DNA of 64,000 bases from assembly GCF_023343835.1 (NCBI RefSeq), contig NC_064447.1, positions 3,162,001 through 3,226,000 on the forward strand, read 5' to 3'. Of this stretch, positions 1 to 13,400 are shown piece after piece; position 1 is the stretch's first letter; the number at the start of each line of letters is the position of its first letter. The translations under genes and the position numbers were made by a program. The notes beneath the pieces are model-generated. The model did not search any database and was not told the DNA's origin. It saw nothing but the letters and a program-made list of their open reading frames with translations. The stretch comes from Lagopus muta. Taxonomy: Eukaryota; Chordata; Aves; Galliformes; Phasianidae.

Positions 1-3000
1 AGTTCCTTTTCCAGAGGATTGGAGAAAAGAGGTGGCTCAGCCAGCAAGGAGCGTCTGAGCCTCCAGAAACAGGAGCTGCAGCAACAGGAATTGCAGTTTT
101 CAGCCTCTGAAGTCTCAGCCACGACCATCTCACATATGCTTCTCAGAGAATCTTGCTGCCAGAATCCACAACAGAGCTTGTACGATTTTCAAAAGCTTAC
201 AGTTTAGCCAAATTTGGGTGGTTTCTCACACGGCCAGCAAAAGGTATGTTCAAGCTGCCATGCCAATCCCACCCCCCAGCAACCCACTTGCCAAATGGTA
301 CATGCCTGCTTCAAAGAGGAAAGTTGGAAGGTTATCAATGGAAAGTAAATTGTAAGAGTCTGACATGAGCAAAACAATGTAATTTCCTCCTCCTCTATTT
401 TTGCTAAAATTTGCCAAAGTAATTCAGCCTTAGGCAGAACCTCAGTGTGGAAGAACACCAAACATAAGTCTGATAAAGATATGAGCAACTAGAACGAAGT
501 TTTATATAATGGGAAGTGTTAGGCAACCACGACGGCTGCCAGCTCCGCCTATATAGTAAATGAGTGATATTTTAATATCACTATTAACTCCCCCTTCAAA
601 ACTACGAGTGAGACTGCAACGTGAGTCATAATATCCTTGGCATCAATTTTGATCGCAAAGTTGATGAAAGCAACCGTCCCCAAACCTGTGTGTGAAAATG
701 TAGCTGAATTAATCAAAACATGCAGGAGCTTGTGACATCAGTGTCTGAGCCTGTGAATCTGCATTTACAGCTGTGAGACTCTTGCATGACATGATGTGAC
801 AGCAGAGATGCTCGGCCTGTGCTTCTGCTGGCAGCACTTTGTCCCATCCAGGGAAAAGAGAACAATATTCACCAGCAGTTCATATTAAAGGACAGATCTT
901 TCGGATCTCTGTATGTATCCATGATGTACAATTCACGTCTGAGTAAGTGAGCCAATACCCGTCAGGGTTTTGTAGGAGAGAAGTAGAGTGCAGTGGCTTC
1001 ATGAGGGAAAAGCTGATACTAGCTGGGAAATACAAAAAAACCTTTGCCTCTCACCATCCTGACTATTGCAGAGCGAATGAACTACAGAAGGACGTGCTGG
1101 TGATGTGCTGGTGAGCATCAGGTCCTACAAAACCTCATCTAATCCCAACCAATGCCACTTCTTCAAGTGATGAGCACTACCAGCCAAGGCCTGTCATCCA
1201 CCTGGCTGCCATTCAGCCAAGGAGAGCAGGTTGAACTGTGGTAGGGAAGAGGTCTGCTCAAACGGACGTCCAAAGCATTTGGAAATTTTAGTTCAAGAGC
1301 AAGAAAAGATTTTGACCCAGTTTCAGATTTGAAGTCCATCTCCTAAACAAAAGCAGCTTTAGTTTAAAAGAGCCAATTCTGCAGATCGTTATGCTGCTAT
1401 TACACAACTCCTAATCCCTGAAGTGGGGAAGATGTGTCAACGCCAACCCAAGCACATCTCTGTCATTTCGGCTGGACTTCCAGCCTTCCCACTGAAGATT
1501 TCATTCTGTTAAACCTTTCTTGAAGAATGCCAAACACTAAAATCTCCCAAATATTTATTGTAATTTCTTTGGCTACACTATCACAAGTGCCTAAATTCCC
1601 CTTCTCAGTTGGAGAGCTATCTAGACCAGAGGTCTCCAACTCTTTCAGCCTAATAAACATCACAAAGGCTCCTGAGCCTCTCTGAGTAGTAAAGGAGAGA
1701 TTGTTTGCCGCCACAAAAGGAACAAAAATGACCAGCCATCCCCTGCTGGCTATTCTCCTCCCCTAAGAACTTGGTCTAATCCCCTCCAGCATACAGCCCA
1801 TCAAAGACAATGTGCCAAGGAAGGAGAGAACTGCTGTGCATGCTGATTCCCAGCTCGGCAGCGGTTCCCGAGGACCACAGCCAGCCAGCTGCTGCGAGCA
1901 GCTCCCTCTGTGCCGCCGTGCCAAGCCAGAAGGTCGCTTTTCATCCATCTCTTCCTCTCACCGAGTGCCCAAAGAAACCATCAGGCTGCTCGCAGCTCTC
2001 CCGGGCTCCAGGAGCAGCAGAGCTCTTCCTACAGACTCCCTGGCCCCCAGGAGCCCAGCAGACAGATGGGTTGTGGAGCGGCCTGTGGCTCTCACGGCCA
2101 CACTCAGCCTGTCACCAAGCCAGCCACAACGCACCTCGGGTTCAGCCAAGCATTCCAGATGGAATGCAAAGGATGCAGATCACAGAACATGCTGCTATCT
2201 CTCCTCCAACATCGAATTTGCAGCATCCTCTAGGTGACAAGGAGCTTGCGCCGCTCCTGTTGACAAGCCATGCAGGGAGCACGAGCACGCAGTACGAAAA
2301 GGGAGGGAGGCGAGCCAGAAGCACAGGGCTATGGCAGCTCTCAAATGCTGTGCCAAGGTCAGCCCTGGAAGCACCGCTGTCTCTAAAAGAAGCCATAATT
2401 GAGAAGGTAACATTATAAAGCTATAAAATGAAGTTTTACTGCTGCTGACTAGCTAGGACACGCAGAACATGTGTTGCAGGGAACATAGCATAATTTTATT
2501 AGTGAAGACAAAGCCATCCATGCAGAGTGGCCCAAATGGGGTGGGCTGAATTAAGAGAACAATAGCAGTTCATCAGATGGCCCTTCCTTTCACATATGTC
2601 TTCAACTTACTATGCTAGCAAATACTACGAGCAGCTTGGAAATACATTTTCATCTGAAGAGCCTCACGTTATTAACACATTAGATTAAAATCAAAATAAT
2701 TGAGAATGTAACGTATTCCTGATGCTGCTCATTAAATGGCTAAATCAAAAACATCAGCACCCAGCCGGTCTCCTCCTCTCTTGGAAACTCACTCGTGATC
2801 AACGACTGTTTGCACGATTTAGCCCAAGCCAGCACTTTGCAACACTCCTAAAACCACCCCGGACAGCCCTGCAGCACCAAACACTGCTCACAGCCCCAGC
2901 ATGTGAGTCACAGGATTGCTGCAGACCCCTTAAGCTGATCAGGGGAAGATGTGCTGAGCCTGAGACCAATCTGAAAGGAAAAAAACACGTTGCGTCAGAG

Positions 3001-5274
3001 CTTAATGCTAACCATGTTTCAGATTTGCTCACGGATTCCAGTTCCCCAAATAACAAAACAATAGACACCAAAGAGGAAAAGTGGAAACTGCTGCTTGGGG
3101 AAGCTTGCCACAACATGTTGGCTGCAAGTGTGCTGGGACATAAATCCTGCTCCGGCAGGGCTGGGGCTCAGCGCTCCGAGGGCTCTGCACGCATTAAAGG
3201 CAAGGCTGGCCTCCCCCTCCGAGGCTGCCTGCTGCCTGTCCGCCTCCTCCCTTGTTTCATTTCCAGCCATGTCCGGCTGATGCACAGTATTTATGCTGCT
3301 TGGCTACCCCAGAGTGGGGGAGATGAGAACAGACGAGCAGAAGAGATGGAACGGCGTGGATTTGGCAGCAGGGACTGCAGGGCTTGGGAAGGACAAGCTC
3401 TGAACGCTGTGCAGTGGGCTCTGGCCATGAATGCCCTTGCAGCGTCTTGAGGATCTAGAATTGCCCTCCTCTTGTTTTATGCTATTTTTTAAGACCTGTT
3501 TTGCAAAACAGCTGAGTAGGTGAGCAGAGATGGCACAGCTTTAAAGCAGTGTGAGGAACAGTTTGCACGCTGGTGATGGCTGAAATTACACATTTGCCAC
3601 AGGACACCAGAAACACGATAAAGCAGTGGAACCCCGGCTTAACCCTTGTCAAAGAATTCCTAATCTTCTCCAAGATTAGACTTTTGTTCTTGCTAACAGC
3701 CAGCCCTACAAACACCGCCCAGACTGCAGGGGGCCAGGCTCACAAACACAAATTAATTACATCAGCTGTAATTCACACCTCTGGCTGCTTTTGAAGCAAC
3801 ATGTTAAGCGCTTTTGAATAAGAGTCAGGGAAAAAGAAATAGTAGCCTATCAAACTGAAATACAGATTTCTGTTCTGGAAGGAGAACTACACAGATTAAC
3901 TATGATATCCCAATGGGTGAGTTCAAGCAGATGCAGTTGTTCCAGTGCTGCTCCTTGTCCCTCATCTCACTGAGCCCAACCGGAACCCTCTGGGATCTGC
4001 CATGCCAGCAATAAAACAGCCACAAAGCAAACGCAGCTCACTGCTGCACCAAGACACAATGCAGATGAGAATCCGGACTCCTTCTGCCCCACAAGATCAG
4101 AGATGCATCCTGGCAGCTGCAGATGCACAGGGCAAACCACGCCAAAATGAAGCTGAACCTTCACCAAGATGCTGCTCCTCCAGGGCTGGAAAAACCCGCA
4201 CCCTAATGGAAATTATAATATTCCTTCCCTACAGCTTGGAGAGAGGGGACCTCCAACACTACCACAGTGCAAACAATAACTGAGAAGCGCTTCAGCTCAA
4301 GCAAGCCTTGCAATATGTCCTTGAGGCAAGCAATGTGATGCTGCCTACGAATCTCCAGAGAGAGACCTCTGCATCACTGCCTCGACCAGCGGCAGCAGGC
4401 TCCTGGATAGGACACCAGAGAACTGTGCTGCTGTTCCCATTGCTTAGCACTCCATTGGGAAACTGGTAAAGGCTTAGTCAGACCCATGCTGGGCCTGCAC
4501 AGCTTTCAAGGGAGAAACACAAACCCATTTTCCTGTAATTCACTGCAAAGAAGTTGAAGAATGGTTCAGTTTATTCTGATAGGAGAATTCTCCATCCTAC
4601 ACGTGGAGACTGCTGCAGCAAGGAGCAAACTGCAGAACCCACGCTGATCTGGATCCTGATTCATGCAGTGAATTGCAGCAGCAGCAGCATCTGAAGCGAT
4701 GCTCCAGTCCTCTCCCCACCTCCCCTGCCACAACCTGGGCAGCTAAAGACAAGAGACAGCCACCAGCAGCTTAATGATGGAGGGGTGAAACCTTGCAGTA
4801 TATCAGATTATCACTACCCAGAGGCTGATGAGAGAGATAGTAGCCCTAAGCTCATCCCACTGGAGTGGTATGTCAGCAATGCCCCTGGCTTTCTGCTTTC
4901 CGGTGAGCCGGGTGGCAGGGGACAGGATGGGGACAGCATGGTGGCACACAGCTCAGCTTTCCCAACAGCACTGCTGAACCCAGAACTGAGAAACATTTTC
5001 CCTACTTGTGCCAGTTCAGTATTCTTGACAGTGACCATATGCTGCACGAGAACAACTTCCAGACCAACCAGAGACTGGGAAAAGAAAAACCCTAAGGAGA
5101 AATCGCTTCAGATAAAGCTGCCACTTATCTCCCCAGTGATTATACCTGACCCTACGGTGCATGGCAGCTCTGCTCCGAATGAAAACACGAGCTATTTACC
5201 CAGGGTGGGATATTCATGAGGGCCTGTAGGTGTGTCAAGACAAGGTCAGAAAGGAGAGGTGTTGTTTTTCTTTC

Positions 5275-5287
5275 TTTTTTTTTTTTT
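5275..5287. repeat. poly(T) tract
   Basis: A thirteen-base T run in a pyrimidine-rich patch, with no flanking retroposon body recognised. Confidence 0.8.
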
Positions 5288-7179
5288 CCAAGCCAACAGA
5301 TACAGCTTGGAAAAACAAGCAAGCTGCAAGCATTCGGCCCCTCAGATTACTCTCCTGGTCTGCAAATGAAGAAACAAACTAAAAGTCAAAGAAAAGACGG
5401 GCTGAGAACAAATGTTCCAAGTTAAATATATTAATCAATTAGATAATTAGAGGGAAAAAGCTGATGGGTGCCCCCACAGAGGATGGGAGAGGTTAGCAGG
5501 AAGAGATGTGGTCGAGCTGCCAAAGACAGCTGTCCTCTGCAGAACACCGAGGCTGCACGGCAGTGAAGTATTAGGATATGCCAGAAAACAAACATCCTTC
5601 CTTGAATTCAGGATTTTTAGGATCAGACAGACACGGTTCCCAGGCCCATCTTTGGAGGCCTCCACCGGGAACGAGAGCTGCAAGGTCAGAGACCGATCTG
5701 CCATTGTGCAAAACCCACCCTGCAGAACCTGCATCCAAACCCTGAGACCATCGCGGTTACAACAACACTGCCACTGCTACTGAAGGCCAAAAGCTTTCTT
5801 TGCATGGCCTGGAAAGAATGCCAGCAATTCCAATGGCAGGAATCTCCCTGCCTGCCCTGCAGCCTCCTGCAGATTTTCGAAGCGGTTCCTCCACGCTGCC
5901 TAATTCCACCTCGCTGCTCCATACAAGAGTTATTTCAAACATTTTCAGCCTGCGTTGTTGTGTGTCGACGTAGAGTTGGGTGTGAAGAAAGCGTTCATTT
6001 AGTTAACTCTGTTTTACTCAGCAAGTGGAACAAATTTCATCACCCCCTACAAGTCCATTATGTATTCTATTTATACCACAAACATTTGGTGCACAATTCA
6101 GGAACAGCAGGAACAGGTGATGTAATGCACTGTACAAACAACATTCTATTCATACAGTGGGAAAATAAAGTGCATTCTCTTGGTTTCTTTGATCACGCTT
6201 AAAACAATCAGATTAGAAGTCACAGATAACCCAATACATACTGGAGATGAAAGGGCTCTGGAGAAATAAATCACCCAAAGTTAGATATTAAGCAAGATTT
6301 TTCTCTCAACAATCAACTTATCTGTGGATAGAGGAGGAATGACCATGTGGTTTCAAAATCCTGCCAGGCATTTTATTTATTTTTATAATACCATAAAGCT
6401 ACTCCACCCACTTTTTCAGAATGAACGTTGCATTACACAACACATCAAAGGGACTTTATGGCCTAAATTAAGCAATAAAATAGTTGAGATTGTGCGTTAT
6501 GCTGAAAATTGGCCGGCTTCTCGTGCCTGGTGAGCTGGGAGGTGAACACATGTTTCCCAAGCACCTGAAGAACGCCTGGGGCGGAATGGCCCGAGGTATC
6601 AAAGTGTGTGGCACTTGCATTTAATAGACCAACATAAAGTTTGAGGCCTTCGGTGCCCACTGCAACCCTTAGGGAAGGGACAAGCCCTGAGAGCAGTCAC
6701 AGGGTGTGGGACACCGGCGCTGCCCTTCATGCTCACAGCCTTTAAGGCTTGATTCACGGACAAAGCTCAGTGTTGGAAGCTGTGCGCTTTGTGGATGTGG
6801 TTCTCCCACCTCTGGCAGCCAGCCATGCTGGGGAAAGTAGCCAGAAATCCGGGGGAAAGCCGCTGGTCAGGCAGCAGGGCTGCACTGCCGGCACCTCGCG
6901 GCTCCTGCCTGCCCCAGCAGCAGCTCTCCTGCTCCTCCCTCTGCCCAGGCACAGTGGGAACATAGCTATCAGGGCACGGGCAGGCTGGCATCTCTGTCCC
7001 CTTGCGGCAGAGCAAAGGGCTGAGTTCCCACCAGGGCAGCTCAAGAGGCACAAGAAAATTCAGCTTGCACCAACATGGGCTGGCGTGTGCCTGGGCGCCC
7101 CAACCGCCAACTAAAAACAGGGTTTGAAAAAGCAAACAAACAAACAAAAACAAAACAATCAGTTTAATTAATTTGGGCC

Positions 7180-7540
7180 CTTTGCCTTTCTGCGGCCTGA
7201 CTCACCACGTTTGATCTCCAGGGCTGGTGAGAGGTGCCCGAGCCTGCCCAGCCCAGCCCAGCCCCAACAATGTGCGGCAGCCCCGCGCCGCTCCTTGCCG
7301 TCAATGGGCGCTCTGTTGGCTGAGTGACTCACTGCCTTCCATCAAAAGAGCAAAAATAAAACCAAACGGCTCCGTGTCTGTGGAGAGTTAGCTGAGCAAA
7401 AAGGGGGGGGTTATTTTAAGATTTTGTTTTTAGGTGGTTCCTCAAAGGAAACTGGCAGCGCTATTTTCGGAATCGGCCACACGTTTCTGAGGGAGATTCT
7501 CGAGATTCTCCTGCTTTTAATTCATGCTCTGAAGTCACAA
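7180..7540. promoter_or_regulatory. candidate intronic enhancer in AXIN1 intron 2
   Basis: This local GC/CpG-richer block contains the palindrome TGAGTGACTCA (about 7,321-7,331), which includes a consensus AP-1 site TGACTCA. It also has a GTTTGATC near 7,210 that loosely resembles a TCF site, a G8 run, and A/T-rich flanks. The composition differs from the surrounding intron. The enhancer role is inferred from motifs alone. Confidence 0.25.
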
Positions 7541-9449
7541 TAAGGTGGATATTGAAACCTACAGACTGCATTTAAGAAAAACACACATATCAGAACGTGT
7601 CCTGGAAGCCCTCAGGTGTGGAAGCGGTGCCCTGGCACAGGGGTCCAGCCAGGAACGAGTGCTGCTAATGCTCCCTTCCATCCCTCCACCCTTACACAGA
7701 GGGCACAACCCCAGATGGGGCCACGTCAATCCTCATTACATCCTACTCATAGGTCCCTGAGTCCCTGCCAGCTCCCAGCAGTGAGCAGGACGTGACAACC
7801 AGCCCCCTGCTCTGGGCTAAGATGGACCTTCAGATCTCCACAGCCACATCTGGCGCAGCCCGCTCAAGCTGGGGGTCTGCACCCAGATGCACATCAACGA
7901 GAACAGCAATCCGGGAACTGGAGCTTCCTGGGTTCTCTGAAGGCCTCCAGAACTGAGCAGGAGACTGGGTTCCTTACAGACAGGTCACCTGATGCAATTG
8001 CAGGCTATGGTGGAGTCCCAAACTTATCTCTATCAGATACTCTTGATTTCCTGTTTGCGGCATTAATAAAAAGCCCTACAACGTGGGTAATTATACTTCA
8101 CAGAGGACAACAATTAAGGAATAGCCAATTACATTTTATAAGCCCAGGATAATCAAAACCTTCCTCAAATATCTACAGCTGCAATAAGCACTCAGAAATG
8201 GTAACTCCCAACAAATTGCAGGTAATTTCGACTCATTCACAAAGGTGACATATTTCCATATCTGCACTTAAAACTTTTAAGCTGGGTTCTGAAAAATACT
8301 GCACGAGTTCCTGGAATGTAGCACTGCTGATACCCAAAACCAGCACCCAGCCCACTCCCCCCTGCACTGTGCTGGGTGAGATGCACAGCCTCCCATCGCC
8401 ATCCTGCAGAGAATGCCACCGCCAGCAGAACAGACTTCACATCTGATATTTCAGGAGATACGGGAGGATCCTCACGTTTATACTAAATCTAAGCGACGAC
8501 CAAAAAAAATCAACTCCTATCAGTCTGTGTTAATCAAGCCTTGCAGTTTTTAAAAGGAACGGTCACCCGCTCTGTTTGTAACCCAATACTGCAGCTCCCA
8601 CGCAGTCAGTGCATGAGAGTGAAGATCAAACAGCAAATTAAAAACCACTGAACGATAGAGGAAAGGAAACATGCCTTTCTCATTTTTACAGCTTAACCTT
8701 TTAGACGGGAGATTTCAGAAGACCCCCTAGAGGAGCAGAGGCTGACAAGGCAATGATCCAGCAAAGGTGATTGTTACAGCATGGCAGTTTCATTCCTCGC
8801 TTTCAGAGCAGATTTTTCTGTGGAAAAAAGCCCTCCTTGCTCACGTGGTTGCTGGAACGGCGCTACCACCACACAGCACAGCTCTCCTATTACCCCACCA
8901 TTCCTTCCAGCAGTGGCTCCCTGTCTCCTGGCCACCACTGACACAGCTGTTAGTGCCATTACTTCGGCTGTAAGAGTACATGGTTCTGCAGGGCTAATTG
9001 CTGCATAAAAGCTGATGAAGTCCTCGGGACATGCATGTGACAGACGAGGATGTGCCTGGCGGTTATTTAAGAAGCAGAATCAGAGAAGTGTCAGAGGGGA
9101 CCTCCAAGGAGCAGAGCAGCACAGCCTTCTGCTTGGCAGGATGGCTGTCAGCACCGCGCAGGGTGGCCGTGGCCCATGTCCTTATCGAGAGTGGTGAGGG
9201 AAGGGAAGTTACCATCAGCTGGGAGGTACTGAACTGCCTTTTCTGGTCTTGCCTCAGAGGGACCAATGGGAAAGAAAGGAGGGGGGGATTAATGCAAGGA
9301 AAGCCAACAATGTGCTTGAAAGAGAAGGGGACAAGCTTTCACGTGTTTCTCTCTAAGAAATGATGTGTGAATGCCTAGTGCCTATGGGAAGCTGGAGCTG
9401 GGATGGATAGTAAAATGCTAGTAAGGCACTTCCCTGGGCTCAGAGGGCA

Positions 9450-9712
9450 CTCTGACCTGTGCCAGTGCCTCACCGCCCTCTGAGAAAAACTCCCTGCTAA
9501 CACTGACTTAAATCTCCCCTTTTAGTTTAAAACCATTCCCCCTTGTCCTGTCACTATCAGACTGTGTAAAACATCAGCGTCCCTCCTGTTCGTAAGATCC
9601 CTTTAGGTACTGGAAGGCCACAGTGAGGTCTCTGCAGAGCCTTCTCCTCTCCAGGCTGCACAGCCCCAGCTCCCTCAGCCTGTCCTCACAGGAGAGGGGC
9701 TCCATCCCTAAC
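9450..9712 (-). mobile_element. CR1 LINE fragment, 3' region, truncated both ends
   Basis: Read on the plus strand this is the reverse complement of the avian CR1 3' region. Successive landmarks are GTGCCTCACCGCCCTCTGAG, AGTTTAAAACCATTCCCCC, CTTGTCCTGTCACTA, GGTACTGGAAGGCC and CTCCAGGCTGCACAGCCCC, in the usual order. The terminal ATTCTATGATTCT repeat is missing, so the fragment has lost its 3' end as well as most of its 5' portion. It lies in AXIN1 intron 2. Confidence 0.92.
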
Positions 9713-10155
9713 CAACAAAGCAGACTAATTAATCCATTTGATATTTACTTAGATTCTGTAAATACAAAACAACATTCAAGCAGGTGTTTTGGTCCCTGAC
9801 TGCCAATGTCATTACACTGAAGTGGCTGGAAGGCCGCATGGCACCCAGTAGCTCCACGTCCCAGCACTGCAGTACCTCAGGCCCAGTGTTTGCAATGCCC
9901 CCTCTGGACTCTGGGGCTGACTGTAAAGCCGATTTCTTCTGCCCTGATGTAATAAATCCTGTTCACACTCAGCTACCATTCAGGACTGAATGTGATTCCA
10001 TTGGACAAACCTGCTGGTTTTATTAACTTGCTAACTATACAAGTTTATACAATTGCAGATGCTTGCCTCTGCAATCTTGATTTTGCCTATTCAGCATATC
10101 AATGTATATTTATTTAATTTAAAAAGGAAAATTATTTACAAAATTCAGATTTTAA

Positions 10156-10467
10156 AAGAAGCACAACTTTTTTCCCTGCTGATTACTGTCTGTGGCTTGG
10201 CAACAGCTCTGTGGACAATAGGTGTTCCTGCCACTACTGTCCCATCTGAAACAGGAGGTTTGGCTCCAGTCACTTCCTATTTCTTCAGCTCAGGCTTCAG
10301 GATGATTTCCAAAGCGGGGAAATGGGAGGATTATCCTGCTCCATACCACCTGAGGCAACACACTACACCCAAGTCCACAAGCCCAAGATGGGCTACTTGG
10401 GAGGGTTTCTGGCATCACTGGTGCCAAGCCACAGACAGTAATTAACAAGGAAAAAGGGTTGCTTGTA
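10156..10467. mobile_element. foldback / MITE-like element with ~35-50 bp terminal inverted repeats
   Basis: The left arm (10,167-10,203 core) reads CTTTTTCC then ATTACTGTCTGTGGCTTGGC. The right arm (10,420-10,456) is its reverse complement with about four mismatches over 35 nt. Weaker similarity continues outward for roughly ten more bases on each side. The ~215-nt interior is not self-complementary and I see no transposase frame, so this would be a non-autonomous element or a fold-back duplication. No clear target-site duplication is visible. The family is not recognised. Confidence 0.6.
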
Positions 10468-13400
10468 GCCTGACTGCTGGCAAAGCGGTTGACAGCTCCC
10501 AACAGAAGAACCTACATGAGGTGAGAAAGACAGCAATCCTCACAGAGCTGACTCAGGGCATCGCCATCAGGGACCAAAACCCAGATGATGTCTCTGAGTC
10601 CAAGCAACTGCTGACTCTCAGACCCATCTTACTTTGGAGGAGGAGGATGGAGCTGTGGGATGCATCCACCCTTCTGAGCATGGGGAAGACTTGTGGGAAG
10701 GCACTGCAAGATCACAAGGCCAGCATCATCCCTGTAAGACTGGAGGAGTATCAGCTCTCTCATTACAGCTCCAACCAGCCACATCACCCAGCCCAAAATA
10801 CCAAACACAAGGCAGTGATATTTGCAAGGGATAATCGGCTCCCCATGAGGGAAGCTCAAGCACTGCATCAAGAAAGGAAAATAGATCAAGATGGGCCAGC
10901 TGGCTGTTCTGCCAAGGGCTGCTGCAGGATCAGAAAAGCCTGCCTGAGCTCTTGCCTAAAACTGCAGATGCACGCAGCCGGGCTGAGGCTGCAGCAGGCC
11001 CATCACCCTTCTCTGCAGAGAAAGGCAGTGCAGCCGCAGCGGGCCTCCGGCAGGAGGAAAACGTGCCCCAGGTGTGATGAAACTCATGCTGCTCTGCAGT
11101 GACGCCCACTGCGGCAAGGGTTAAGCGCCGAGCGCTGCCCTCCTGGCCCCTGCAGCCCTGCCCTGTGGACGCTTATCGGGGCGGCGAGCCGCGAGCACAA
11201 AAACAACAACCGCCACAAACGGATTTCAGCCAGTTCAGCACAGCGTGTTTCCAACTGCTTGGCAATCACAGACCAAGAGAAGCGTTTGAAAAAGGCCTCT
11301 CGGTGCAGGCAGCTTCCCTGGAAAATAGGGGGCTGAAAACAAAATACCAACTTCTGCAGGTAGCACCAGCAGCCGCAATGCCGTGCCACGAGGAATACGC
11401 TCCAACACTCCTAAAATCCGTGTGAAAGGTGCATGCAGTGTCTGCATCCCAGACAGACCGTACAAAGAAACCTACAGAGAGCAAACGCGCATGAAGCAGC
11501 TCCAGAGCTCAGCCCCCTGCCTGCCCGCAGCAGCCACCGCTAGGACTGGTTGGACCTCACCAGCTTGCACATAAAGGCAGCAGGCCCGGCAGAGACAAAG
11601 GTGTGCTGCGTTTACCTCTGAAGGGATTTAGATCTGGAGCACTCGACACCAACAAACTGCTGACACAGGCACTTACTCAAGCATATAAACATCGCAGGCG
11701 GCAAATGCCAGGTTTGCAAGAACTCTTCTCCGCAGCTTAAGAATAAATTCAACTTGTTTTTGAATAATTATGGATGAATCATTCTAAAAAACTCTCTACA
11801 GTTTATCTTCCATTGCTAACCACGCAGCTGATTTTTTAATTTTTTTTTTTGCAATTACACATTTCCATCTACTGTCCTCCCAAACCACAGGCCGACGTTT
11901 CCTCTTGGTGTTTGGAAGTGACAGAACAGCTAACAGAAAACCAAATGTACTTGAGGTGGGAGGGGGGAAAGAAAGGCCACAAGTTAATTTCTCTCAGAAG
12001 CCAATGGTCCCCACCCAGAAACCTGCGCACAAAAGAATACAGCCTTGTAAACTGGTAGGTTAGGTCTGAGACCAGCCGTAAGGTTTGTCAACCGTGACAA
12101 GCTGCAGCTTGTTTAATAGTCGACTGCAGGGTTGAAAAGTCTCATAAAACCCAAGGGCCTTCCATAACAAAGCTTCTGCCACTTCTGGAGAGCATTCACA
12201 CCCATTCAGCAGGCTTCTCCAAATATGCAAAGGTATTGCGAGCAAAGCCATACCAAAAGCCAGCAGCTGGAAATGGAAGCTGTGAAAAATTCTAGCTGCA
12301 AAAACCTGAAGGGAGCGTGAAGGAACAAACTGCTAACAGTGAGAGTAAGTAACCACAGGCATGGGTAACAAAAATGCTGCATGACCTCCCATCACTTGGA
12401 TGCCTTTCTAAAATAGACACTTCAGCCTGACCACAAGTTATTGTGCAAGAATCACTGGGTGAAGCTGCGTGACCTGTTATCTCAAGGATTACAAAAGGAA
12501 AGTTTTTCTCAGGCCCATTTGGAAAGCTCCCTCTCTCCAGAAGGAGGTGAGTTTGCGGATCAGATGGAGCAGGCCCCTCCAGCCCACCCTGAGAAGAACC
12601 AAAGCCAGCAGGCAGGGACAAGGACAGAGGAAGCAGGATGCTCTGCCTTCTCCAGCAGCAGCGCTCATAGCACCCCAGGCCACAGACTTCCCTGCACACA
12701 CCTCGAGGGAAAAACCACAGCGCTATTTTATGGTGTGACAAATCCCCCACTACGGTGACACATCCGTGCATCCTTTGCCGCCCATTTCCATTTGTTCCAA
12801 GCCTGTGCATTCATTCCAGCGCTGGCCCGTCTTGAAGAGTGAGCCTTCTCAAAGCAGCTCTTCCCAAGAGAGGAAAACAGTTTCCCTGAGTGAGCAGACC
12901 TTCAAAGACACTTTCAATGCAAACACTTGCACAGAAGAGTTGTCGTTTGCTGTTTCTTTCGATGGCAGACCAAGGAGCCAAGCAGTGAGGAGTGATGGCT
13001 GCAGCCCCACGCCTGCAGACCAGCAGATGCACACTGCACGGATCTGAGCCTGCCAGCTTCATTTTGTGGCTTTCCTCATGAAGGAACATTTTTCATTTCC
13101 TAAGGAAATAAATGTTATGACAGTCACATGGACTGAGTTAGAAGTACAAAGACAAGCCTTCTTAGCAAAAGATCTGAACTTTTTATTAAAAAATAAAAAT
13201 TAAAATTAAACTTGGAAAAAAAAACCCAAAACATTCTCTGTGGAAATACAAACCGGGTCTGGCCATAAGGAGAGCAAGAAGGCTCTGAGGTCACGTTTTA
13301 CAATCTTTCGAAGCAGGAATGAAGCTGATGCCTGCAAAGAGCTGCTTTTTCTTCAAGACACTGCAATGTTACAGCGCAAGAACTTGATGTCTTTGCTTGG

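Noticed and set aside
2722-3450. 242-codon plus-strand frame in AXIN1 intron 2
   Set aside because: No recognisable family, mixed low-information composition, and no supporting splice or promoter context. Treated as chance, although it is long for intronic DNA.
9077-9140. Possible CR1 3'-end similarity (CAGAATCAGAGAAG..GGGGACCTCC)
   Set aside because: Only a short stretch resembles the CR1 terminus and the following bases do not continue the consensus.
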